Of a stretch of 64,000 nt of DNA, positions 57,009 through 64,000 are shown piece by piece (within the stretch, counting starts at the first letter, position 1; every line of letters starts with the position of its first letter). Origin of the DNA: Bifidobacterium longum subsp. infantis ATCC 15697 = JCM 1222 = DSM 20088 (lineage in GTDB: Bacteria; Actinomycetota; Actinomycetes; Actinomycetales; Bifidobacteriaceae); contig NC_017219.1 in NCBI RefSeq assembly GCF_000269965.1, positions 1,116,001 through 1,180,000 on the forward strand, in the 5' to 3' direction. The notes below the pieces were generated by a model. That model saw nothing but the letters and a program-made list of their open reading frames with translations. It had not been told where the DNA came from and ran no database searches. The position numbers and the translations under genes were made by a program.

Positions 57009-57338
57009 TCAGATGTTTCGATGTTCGGTTTTTCTGCGCTTGCTGACAAGAGCCATGGAGCAGCATGCCGATACGCACAGATTCACTATGCAGGTCGCCG
57101 CCGGCAGTAGCCGTATGAACGGCTGACTGTAGAAATCGAGGACATCCGGATCCATGAATCCTGAGTACATTTCAAAAACCGGATATGATGCGAGAGCCGG
57201 CGCCGAACTCACGAGGAACAGTATCCAAATGACGGGTAATCTCAGGATGGATACTGTTCGGCCTTTCCGATGGACTTCTTTCGAGAACATGAAAAGAGCC
57301 CAAGAGGCCACTGCGATTAATGCACCCGCGCAATACAA
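57009..57338 (-). CDS. Hypothetical multi-span membrane protein
   Basis: A 109-residue protein with three or four hydrophobic segments (CAGALIAVASWALFMFS, VIWILFLVSSAPALASYP, LPAATCIVNLCVSACCSMAL) and a basic C-terminus. No family recognised. It is transcribed toward the broken two-TM gene at 56808 and may form a unit with it. In copy 1 of the repeat the matching upstream gene is absent. Confidence 0.5.
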   Translation of the reverse strand: MYCAGALIAVASWALFMFSKEVHRKGRTVSILRLPVIWILFLVSSAPALASYPVFEMYSGFMDPDVLDFYSQPFIRLLPAATCIVNLCVSACCSMALVSKRRKTEHRNI

Positions 57339-57480
57339 CAGACAGGGAACTCGCTACGCATGATTCCGTCCTCACTTCAGTCGCAGGTAATTTGGCTTAT
57401 CGATCTTCTGGCAGGTTCGAGATTATACGGTGTTTTGAGATTACCATACCTGACATGGCAGTCGAATTGCCCGTTGTCTA

Positions 57481-57541
<61 letters not shown>

Positions 57542-57545
57542 GACA

Positions 57546-57575
57546 AAAACCCGGAACTTCGGTTCCGGGTTTTTG
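57546..57575 (+). terminator. Terminator following the tRNA-Asn fragment
   Basis: AAAACCCGGAAC-TTC-GGTTCCGGGTTTTT-type stem ends in TTTTTG. It is a textbook intrinsic terminator and probably came along with the tRNA end. Confidence 0.85.
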
Positions 57576-57621
57576 TTACCCGCCCCCCGAAACTCCTTTA
57601 TCAAGGAATCATCCATAAGGG

Positions 57622-57870
57622 ATGCCGCAGCAGACGGTCTCCAAGGCGTACTGCACCGTGCTCATCCCCATGGACGACGGCAACTGGCACGTCACCGTGT
57701 ACTGTCCCGCTTCGCTGGACGGCCCACTGCTCGACAAGGATTCCAACGAATTCGACACGGACGACGTGAAACCCGGCGACAAGTCGTACACCGTTGCCAA
57801 TCCATTCCACCTGGATCACGCACCCGGAACAGACGGTTTCATCTTCGGCCCTGACACCCTCCGACGATAG
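57622..57870 (+). CDS. Small acidic hypothetical protein
   Basis: An 82-residue protein rich in Asp and aromatic residues (DDGNWHVTVYCPASLDG, NPFHLDHAPGTDGFIF). No membrane segment and no known family. The ATG follows ATAAGGG at short spacing. GC content is like the core genome. It lies just after the tRNA fragment, where integrative elements often keep small genes. Confidence 0.4.
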   Translation: MPQQTVSKAYCTVLIPMDDGNWHVTVYCPASLDGPLLDKDSNEFDTDDVKPGDKSYTVANPFHLDHAPGTDGFIFGPDTLRR

Positions 57871-57937
57871 CGATGGACTAACCATTCAACCGCACGCGTA
57901 GGAGGAGCGCATTCCAACCATGAATGAATGACATATA

Positions 57938-57982
57938 GACGTCAAGGGCTTGCGGACATCGTGTCCGCAAGCCCTTGACGTC
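57938..57982. terminator. Perfect 21-bp hairpin after MFS gene
   Basis: GACGTCAAGGGCTTGCGGACA and its exact complement are separated by TCG. It directly abuts the MFS gene stop and serves as its terminator. Confidence 0.85.
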
Positions 57983-59245
57983 TCAATCCAACGAAATATC
58001 GACTTTTACCCGTTTGTCGGATTCAGGCTTTCGCGCAAGTCCGGCGATGAGGAGGGCCACCAGCAGGGGGATCGTCGTCAGTGTACCCCAGGAAATCGAG
58101 AACGTGTCGGCGATGTAGCCGCACAGCGGGGTGACGACCGCGGTGAAGGCCATCAATACGAGCGATCCCACGGAGAACGCGGTCGCGCGGATCGAATCGT
58201 CAATGCTCTCGTGCAAGCTGCTGGAGATCGTGTTCGCCACGTACATCTGCGCGCAGGAGAACACGAAGAACGCCAGGATCCTCACCGCCGGCATCGGCGT
58301 GGCCGCAAGCACCACCGCCGACACGATGAGCACGAGGATCGCAATGTCGCCGGAACGTGGATGCAGCCGCAGCATACCCAGACGACTGCCGACGATCTGC
58401 GCGATATTAGTGAACACTAGGCCGGCGAACTGCCACCAGACCCCGGTCTGGTGGCCCATCAGCAGCAACTGCCAGAACGTCAGCACCGACAACGTACCCA
58501 GATTGAACACCACCATATTCCATATCTCCGGCTTCCGCAGCAGCACGGCCGCGGCCGCCACGGTCTGCCTGACATGATCCAACACCGTCAGCGAGGTCCC
58601 GGACTCGCCCGGCTCGGCGGATCCATCGGATTCGACGGACGCCTCGGCCTGCCGTTCCGTCGTCCCGCTCCCATCCGTCGCTGCGGCCTTGGTGCGCGAC
58701 CCGGCCCTCATCAGACCGAGAAGCGGGATGATCGCCAATACGTAGAACACCGTCGCGCCCAGCCAGATCAGCTGGGAGTCAAGCAGGAACAGCACGGCAC
58801 CGACCGCACCGCCGCATATCGTGCACACACCGATCATCGCCGACAGTCTTGACACCAAGGTCTTCATACCCAGCGAGGGATCGTACTTGCGGGCGTATTC
58901 GATGTACAGCGAGGACGCCGCGCCGCTTTCGACCGCGGCCCCGATGCCGGCCAGCACGTTGGCCAGGCACAGCACGGCGAAGTTCGCGGACCAGAACAGC
59001 ATCAATATGAATCCCGCGACGCGGCACAACACGCCGATGATCAGCGTCCGTTCCCGGGACCACCGGTCGAACAGCACGGACGTGGGCAGCTCGCTGGCCG
59101 ATTCGCTGACGTCGAACACCACATTGACGATGGAGATCAGCAGCACCGACAGGCCCACATCATGATAGGCCACCATATAGTAGACCGAAAAACATCCGGC
59201 ACCAAGATAAATAAGCGCATTATACAAACAGGCAAACCGAACCAT
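57983..59245 (-). CDS. Major facilitator superfamily transporter
   Basis: A 420-residue MFS protein with about twelve predicted spans. After two spans comes the loop SVLFDRWSRERTLIIGV, the D-R-x-x-R-x motif of loop 2-3. A polar loop of ~50 residues (Ser/Glu/Ala-rich, about 190-235) splits the halves. Substrate unknown. It resembles drug-type or sugar-type permeases of bifidobacterial accessory regions. The ATG at 59245 follows GTAAGGGAATGATTG. It ends in a perfect hairpin. Confidence 0.83.
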   Translation of the reverse strand: MVRFACLYNALIYLGAGCFSVYYMVAYHDVGLSVLLISIVNVVFDVSESASELPTSVLFDRWSRERTLIIGVLCRVAGFILMLFWSANFAVLCLANVLAGIGAAVESGAASSLYIEYARKYDPSLGMKTLVSRLSAMIGVCTICGGAVGAVLFLLDSQLIWLGATVFYVLAIIPLLGLMRAGSRTKAAATDGSGTTERQAEASVESDGSAEPGESGTSLTVLDHVRQTVAAAAVLLRKPEIWNMVVFNLGTLSVLTFWQLLLMGHQTGVWWQFAGLVFTNIAQIVGSRLGMLRLHPRSGDIAILVLIVSAVVLAATPMPAVRILAFFVFSCAQMYVANTISSSLHESIDDSIRATAFSVGSLVLMAFTAVVTPLCGYIADTFSISWGTLTTIPLLVALLIAGLARKPESDKRVKVDISLD

Positions 59246-59413
59246 CAATCATTCCCTTACATAAACAAAGAACCGGTATACGTCGATCTATGTATATTAA
59301 ATCCCATAGCCTTAGCAAAATCCTCCAGACGATTGGAGTTTGTAAAATACGTCGAATCACAAGGTGCGATATTCGTCGCTATACATTTGAGAGCCTTCTG
59401 CTGTTTTCGTGGG

Positions 59414-59851
59414 TTAGAGGATGGGTGTTGGTAGGTGGATGGGTAGGCCGCTGCATCGGAGTTTGATCATGGCGATGAGATTGTCGACGTGGCGGAAGCC
59501 GTAGGCCATGTGGATGGTGACCTTGATCTTGTCGTTGAATGCCTCGGGCCTGGCGTTGGAGTGGCCGAGTCCGATGGCCCCGAGGATGTCGTCCTCGCGT
59601 CCGTGGGTCTTCCCGCATGGTTCGACGATCTCGGGGATGCGGCTGTGTGAGGCCCGGAAGATCCATCGTTCCAGCCCGGCCCCGGCTTGGTCGATGGGCC
59701 GTCGCCGTTCGCCGCCCCCGTCGTCGTACTCAGGGCACTTGCGCCCGCAGTGCGAACACCCGGGTGCCGCCTTCTGGCACCGCACCCGGACCACCGGCGC
59801 GGGAGCGGGACACAACGGCGAATCGTCCGCCGGCACGTCCTCGACGACCAT
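59414..59851 (-). pseudogene. ISL3-family transposase, internally deleted
   Basis: One open frame of 145 residues joins two parts of an ISL3-type transposase. The N-terminal part has a zinc-finger region, CSHCGRKCPEYD. The C-terminal part has AFNDKIKVTIHMAYGFRHVDN, ending IKLRCSGLPIHLPTP. The catalytic middle (~250 residues) is missing, so it cannot transpose. The upstream end abuts a DUF961/YdcP fragment at ~59905. Confidence 0.65.
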
Positions 59852-59906
59852 TTGGGATTCAACGGCTCACCGACGAACCACCACCCACGAAAACAACACA
59901 AGAGCC

Positions 59907-60144
59907 TGATTTAAACTGTAGTCTGCATGGTGGAATTATTCCCGTGTCTGTACCGCCAGAAGTACCGTTAAGGGAATTTCCGTATAATGCAGTTGTGGAG
60001 CTTGTCAATCCCGGAGCCGATACGGTATCAAGAAAGACCTATACGGGTGCAGATGCGGATTGGTATGTAAAAGTAGAGGACATTGTATTGAAGAACGCAG
60101 GCAATCCATGGAACCATACACCGCAGGGACAACCGAAAAAATAA
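59907..60144 (+). pseudogene. 5'-truncated YdcP/DUF961 gene of a Tn916/Tn1549-like element
   Basis: The frame reads VSVPPEVPLREFPYNAVVEL, then NPGADTV and ADADWYVKVEDIVLKN. This is the conserved C-terminal core of DUF961 proteins encoded at the leading end of Tn916-type conjugative elements. The N-terminus is replaced by the ISL3 fragment. It is AT-rich compared with the core genome. Confidence 0.72.
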
Positions 60145-60246
60145 ATTTGGTGGGTAAATTTTTTATTGTAGCAGATATATGGAACTGTTATAATATGGAT
60201 ATGAAGGAAGCAACGCATTTGAAGTTGCAGAAGGAGTGAATCTGAA

Positions 60247-60684
60247 ATGTGTATGGAATGTTATGTTGACGAGAATAGAATAACACCACTTTTAAATCCA
60301 TTAGATTGTTTAGAAAATCATACACAATACATTTGTGGGACTTGCGGGAGGTGTATCTGCATTGAGCATGATCCCAAACGTGGATTACAACGGTGGAATT
60401 TCCCTTTTAGATCGTTAGAGATAGCGAAATTATATTTGCGTACTGCTGATTATAGTACTAAAAAGTCATGTGGTATTTACGAACTGAAAAGTGAGAATGG
60501 CAGACTTTCATACAAAATCTTTGCGGACGGTGAGGACTTGCTGTTATATCTAAAGAAGAACAAAGGAAAAACTTGCAAAGATATGAAACCGGTTTTCATG
60601 ATTGAAGAATACAGAGAATATGCAAATACGCAAATAAGAAAATTGACCTCTGATGAAATACAGAGATATATGTCAGAGCGATAA
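60247..60684 (+). CDS. Cys-rich hypothetical protein of ICE origin
   Basis: A 145-residue, low-GC gene. The N-terminal half has paired cysteines, MCMECY and ICGTCGRCICIEH, likely a zinc-binding domain. The rest is charged and Lys-rich, ending IQRYMSER. The ATG follows GCAGAAGGAGTGAATCTGAA. It lies between two Tn916/Tn1549-type fragments and so was probably cargo or a module of that element. Confidence 0.7.
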   Translation: MCMECYVDENRITPLLNPLDCLENHTQYICGTCGRCICIEHDPKRGLQRWNFPFRSLEIAKLYLRTADYSTKKSCGIYELKSENGRLSYKIFADGEDLLLYLKKNKGKTCKDMKPVFMIEEYREYANTQIRKLTSDEIQRYMSER

Positions 60685-60776
60685 CTTCCAGTTTTGCAAT
60701 TTCATATCTATGCATACATAGCAGTTAGTCTTAGGATTGACTGCTTTTTTTGTACTCAGAAAGGAGTGATTGATTT

Positions 60777-61010
60777 ATGCAAAAGATTTGGAACAAAAGA
60801 CACCGTATCAGTGCCGGCGACGAACACCTTGTCTATCCTTTTTCCATAGGGACGTTTCTGTTTTTGTTCGTGGCGGTTCTTCTGCTACTGAATATAAAAC
60901 AGCTCGTGCGTACTGATTGGGAACGTCTCAGCTTGTTAGAGAACGGCTTGACGCTTTCCACATACAACTTTATAACCATACTTGGTGTGCCGACACTCCC
61001 GATTATATGA
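60777..61010 (+). pseudogene. N-terminal fragment of an FtsK-like conjugative coupling protein
   Basis: A 77-residue reading begins MQKIWNKRHRISAGDEHLVY and continues with one or two membrane spans (PFSIGTFLFLFVAVLLLLN). It then leaves the family pattern and stops. The start resembles the leader of the FtsK/SpoIIIE-type protein that follows DUF961 in Tn916. The motor domain is gone. The position downstream of YdcP supports this. Confidence 0.55.
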
Positions 61011-61631
61011 TGCATTTCAACGGATTCAGGTTCATGGGCCCATACGGGTGCTGACCAGGATGGGAGCAAAGACATGTCAATGACCATGTCTCCTGATTGC
61101 TGAATCAGTATCTCCGACGAAGCCTTCGCAATAGACGATGAGGAAATGGAAGATGAACCCGTTCAAGATGAAGACTGACGCAGAACCTCAGGAAGCTTCG
61201 TCTTCCGAGTAAGCTCTGTGCTCCTCATGCAGACACGTGATACCGGAGCCCCTGCCTTCGCCAAGAAATACGGTCCCACGGTCGTCAGCAAGGTGGGCCA
61301 CTTGGTCGTCAATGTGGTGAAGAAAAGATTCTAGCTGCATATCTGTCCGAGTCGGACACGATTTACGGCGTGTGTCCTGCGAGGGGCTGGTGATGTTTTG
61401 TCGTGCTCATCGTTGATTCCATGGCCTCCATCACCGGTGAAAGCGCGATATTGGAAAAACACCGTGAGGCCATCGAGCGTGATGGTCCCAGGATGGTGAC
61501 GCAGGCCGTCGGGAAGAATACGTTCTACGGCGGATCCGTGAAACCGGATCGTGATGATAAGCAGTCCTCCAGTCCGAACAGCTACTTCCAGACCGGATAC
61601 AAGAGCCTGATGGATTTGGCGATAAGGCGGA
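61011..61631. other. Scrambled stretch between the ICE remnant and IS30
   Basis: No intact gene seen. Small open readings exist, for example one ending VVSKVGHLVVNVVKKRF near 61330, but none has a family match. It looks like joined scraps of plasmid or ICE DNA. Confidence 0.35.
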
Positions 61632-63015
61632 TTCTAGTGGTGGTTGCAACACCTGAGGTTTGAGCGGCCTTCCATGGTCACGTTGTCGGTTGTTGAGGTT
61701 ATCACGCGGCGTCGAGCAGTTCGATGATCTTCTCGCTTGGTTTCATGAACCCGAGGGTTTTGCGTGGCCGGTCGTTGAGTTCCTCGGCGACCGCGTCGAG
61801 GTGGTCCTCCGGGTAGACGGATGGGTCGGTGCCTTTGGGGAAGTACTGGCGCAGGAGCCCGTTGGTGTTCTCGTTGGTGCCGCGCTGCCACGGGGAGTGC
61901 GGGTCGCAGAAGTGGACGGCCTCCAGCGAGGCGCCGATCCGTTTGTGCAGGGCGAGTTCCGCTCCCTGGTCCCAGGTCAGGCTGTTGCGCAGGAGTTTGG
62001 GCAGGTGCTGCATCTTGTCGATGATGGCCTGCCGGGCGTGTTCGGCGTCGTGCCCGTCGGGCAGGTGCGGCAGGATCGTGAACCTGGTGGTGCGCTCGAC
62101 GAGCGTGCCGATGGCGCTTTTGTTGCGGCTGCCGGTGATGAGATCGCCCTCCCAGTGGCCCGGGACCGCCCGGTCCTCGATCTCCGGGGGCCGCTCCGAG
62201 ATCATGACCATGGGTTCGCGGAAACGGGGTTTGCGGCCTTGGCCGCCTCGGGGTCTGCGGGCGGTTCGCCCCTGCCTCATGGCGCGTTTCGGCTCCTGCC
62301 TGAGTTCGCCCCTGGCCTGCAGGTAGATGGGCTGGCAGATCGTCTCGACGCTCGCGTGCATATCCCCATTATCCGGGAGGTCCGGCCTCGGCCGGTTGGC
62401 TATCTGCTCCGGGCTCCAATGCCTGCGCAACCCGGCGGCGATCTCGTCCCACAGTCGCGTGTCCTCGGCCGCCTTGCGCGGTTTGGGGCGTTTGAGCCGG
62501 TCCGCGGCCTTCTGCCGGGCGCGGCAGGGCTCGTAACCGCCGGACTCGGGATTCCCGTCGCGCTCGACCTCGCGGCCGACCGTGCCGGGGTCGCGGCCCA
62601 GCAGGCGGGCGATGGCGCGGATCGAATCGCCCAGACACAGACGGTCCGCGATCTGGATGCGCTCCTCCTGGCTCAGGTAGCGCGGATGGAGGGTCCTGGG
62701 TTTGTCCATGGTGGAACGATACCGGTCCACCAGGGGTTTCTCGTTCCTTCCCGTGGCGCGCGTCCTGCCGTTGCGCCACGCCTTGCCGGTGCGTTTCGAG
62801 ACGCCGACCGCGTGCGCGGCCTGGGTGAAGTTCATGCCTTCCTCGTCCAGCAGGCGCACGTACTCGGCGCGTCTCGCCTCGCACATCAGCTTCCTCGTCG
62901 GATATTCGACGCCGTTGAACGCCCAACGGTGTTCCCCGCCACGGTCTTCGTTTCGGTGGCTTGTGGTCACCTGACCCTCCTTGCGGTAGGTCAGGTGTTG
63001 CAACGATCACTAGAA
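61632..63015 (-). mobile_element. IS30-family insertion sequence
   Basis: About 1.38 kb. Both ends share TTCTAGTG-N3-GTTGCAACACCTGA in inverted orientation (61632-61656 and 62991-63015), so the ends are clear. It holds one intact transposase. Confidence 0.88.
61702..62970 (-). CDS. IS30-family transposase
   Basis: A 422-residue DDE transposase. N-terminal helix-turn-helix units (HYAVGVSKRTGKAW-like AAHAVGVSKRTGKAWRNGR, then RYLSQEERIQIADRLCLGDS) bind the ends. The catalytic core shows GHWEGDLITG (Asp), SLTWDQGAELA (Asp) and GTNENTNGLLRQYFPKG (Glu). The usual C-terminal DRPRKTLGFMKPSE is intact. The GTG at 62970 follows AAGGAGGGTCAG; a TTG 11 codons upstream lies inside the terminal repeat and is less likely. 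Confidence 0.92.
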   Translation of the reverse strand: MTTSHRNEDRGGEHRWAFNGVEYPTRKLMCEARRAEYVRLLDEEGMNFTQAAHAVGVSKRTGKAWRNGRTRATGRNEKPLVDRYRSTMDKPRTLHPRYLSQEERIQIADRLCLGDSIRAIARLLGRDPGTVGREVERDGNPESGGYEPCRARQKAADRLKRPKPRKAAEDTRLWDEIAAGLRRHWSPEQIANRPRPDLPDNGDMHASVETICQPIYLQARGELRQEPKRAMRQGRTARRPRGGQGRKPRFREPMVMISERPPEIEDRAVPGHWEGDLITGSRNKSAIGTLVERTTRFTILPHLPDGHDAEHARQAIIDKMQHLPKLLRNSLTWDQGAELALHKRIGASLEAVHFCDPHSPWQRGTNENTNGLLRQYFPKGTDPSVYPEDHLDAVAEELNDRPRKTLGFMKPSEKIIELLDAA

Positions 63016-63506
63016 CCCGCCGGGCCGGTAGTATTCGGGGGCAATGGCACGAGTCGATCTATCTTGTCCTTGGTGAGCGGCGTCTGGTTGCGCCGGGCGC
63101 TCGGCTTGCGCAGGGTGATGGGCGCCACGGGCAAGGCCGTGGGACGCATCTATTGAATCGGAGTCGCGGAGCAGTCCAGGCCGGCAAGGCAACGTGTGAC
63201 CGCAAGGCGGCGGGGGCCTCTTATGCTGGGAACGCACCTCGATGATCCTCCGATCGGCGTTTGGAATGGGCCCATGCCGTTCTTCAGGAGGAGTCGAAGA
63301 TGGATGGAAGCGCAGGCGACTAGCGGTGAATGTTTGTAGTTTTCAAAGGACAGGAGTGTTGGGAAAATCTACTGTAAGCAAAATCCGATACAGGGAATCT
63401 GATTATCTACATAAATACAGTATCTAAAGACTGTTTATTGCTTGGATGATAAGTGGTTCACCATGAATGTATCGTGATTGAATATGGGTCTTGATATGAC
63501 GAGATG
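63016..63506. other. Gene-poor junction before the ABC transporter gene
   Basis: GC-rich scraps (to ~63330) pass into AT-rich sequence. A short reading ends SKIRYRESDYLHKYSI near 63427, possibly the tail of a lost gene. No supported gene. Confidence 0.35.
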
Positions 63507-63549
63507 CAAAGGGAGATTGCACGCATGTAAGACCGTGTATCTCCCTTTG
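63507..63549 (-). terminator. Terminator of the ABC transporter gene
   Basis: CAAAGGGAGAT ... ATCTCCCTTTG pair across a 21-nt loop just past the stop of the minus-strand ATPase gene. Confidence 0.65.
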
Positions 63550-63554
63550 ACAAA

Positions 63555-64000
63555 CTATCTGAAGTTCTCTACATTTATAACTCTGGAAAAACAATCGAGC
63601 AAATTCATGTTGTGAGTGACCATGATTATAGTAATGCCATCTTCATTTAATTCTTTCAGAAGCTTCATCACTATCGATTCATTCTCTTTATCAAGTCCGG
63701 AAGTTGGCTCATCGGCTAATATGATCCGACTTCCTTGCAAAATCAACTTGATAATTGCAATTCGCTGTTGCTCTCCGCCGCTTAACTGGTATACTTTCTT
63801 GTCAAGCATATCAGTTAGCTCAAATTGCTTTAGATACTTATCGATTAGTTTGAGTTTTTCTTTCTTTTTTATTTTCTTATATTCAAGAGCCAATTTTAAA
63901 TTCCATAACACGCTTTCATCTTCTATAAGTCCATAATTCTGAAACAGATAACCTATTGTGTATCTTCTCAAGATCATAGCATTTTTACTGTTTATGGACA
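63555..64000 (-). CDS. ABC transporter ATPase, C-terminal part (bacteriocin-export-like)
   Basis: The visible ~148 residues are the C-terminal part of an ATPase; the Walker A and the start lie beyond the window. They show a Q-loop in YLFQNYGLI, the signature LSGGEQQRIAI, Walker B IILADEPTSGLD and the switch His in VTHNMN. The RRYTIGYLFQNYGLIEDESV stretch and Lys-rich helices resemble ATPases of lactococcin-972-type bacteriocin exporters. The gene is AT-rich, unlike the core genome, so it was acquired from a Firmicute-like source. Confidence 0.8.
   Translation of the reverse strand, partial: SINSKNAMILRRYTIGYLFQNYGLIEDESVLWNLKLALEYKKIKKKEKLKLIDKYLKQFELTDMLDKKVYQLSGGEQQRIAIIKLILQGSRIILADEPTSGLDKENESIVMKLLKELNEDGITIIMVTHNMNLLDCFSRVINVENFR

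Noticed and set aside
61660..63156. A 498-codon plus-strand frame opposite the IS30 transposase
   Set aside because: The minus-strand frame has the complete DDE transposase and lies inside matched terminal repeats; the plus frame has no motif.

Overview
The window reads as chromosome of a Bifidobacterium, probably of the B. longum group. It is high-GC and shows actinobacterial gene orders and families: pgsA-cinA-clgR-DUF3046-recA-recX, SepH, DUF4193-dut, a PASTA-domain Ser/Thr kinase, and a long lysine-rich primary sigma factor. This assignment comes from gene content and order, not from a database search. Positions 1-39533 are an ordinary core chromosome. In order they hold the end of ftsK; pgsA, cinA and clgR; DUF3046; recA and recX; RNase P RNA on the minus strand; hpf; secA; a GDSL hydrolase; trpD; plsC; pknB; a polyprenyl synthase; the primary sigma factor; parE; an MFS permease; ribokinase; a long Lhr-type helicase; an OmpR-like regulator; parC; a phosphodiesterase; sepH; DUF4193 and dut; rel; and ppiB. 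Many of these units end in clear hairpin terminators. recA is preceded by a perfect SOS box and a perfect DnaA box. A 39-bp inverted repeat carrying an inner palindrome separates parC from the phosphodiesterase gene. At the start codon of ppiB the chromosome becomes accessory. The 5' end of ppiB (about 50-60 bp: leader plus first codons) recurs at about 39511, 42787, 53618 and 56664. This looks like a chain of attachment sites splitting the region into three cassettes. Cassette 1 (39.5-42.8 kb) holds a HipA-like kinase with no HipB partner and a class II Fic protein. Cassette 2 (42.8-53.6 kb) holds an IS3 element, an MFS efflux pump, a broken HTH gene and Fic remnant, an IS256 element, a truncated DNA methyltransferase, a two-TM protein, a VbhA/Fic toxin-antitoxin pair and a tyrosine integrase next to the third site. 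Cassette 3 (53.6-56.7 kb) holds a secreted papain-like gene with an ATA start and an in-frame TGA, a small membrane protein, and an AbiF-type HEPN gene behind a possible structured RNA. A 436-bp segment around sites 2 and 4 is duplicated exactly. From 57 to 64 kb the region is a patchwork: a 3' fragment of tRNA-Asn, an MFS permease, an internally deleted ISL3 transposase, low-GC remnants of a Tn916/Tn1549-like conjugative element (DUF961/YdcP and the start of an FtsK-like coupling protein), a complete IS30 element, and the end of a low-GC, bacteriocin-exporter-type ABC ATPase that runs off the window. The core genes serve envelope synthesis, DNA repair, secretion, transcription, topology and the stringent response. 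The accessory part is an accretion of toxins, abortive-infection genes and insertion sequences on a recombinase target at ppiB.
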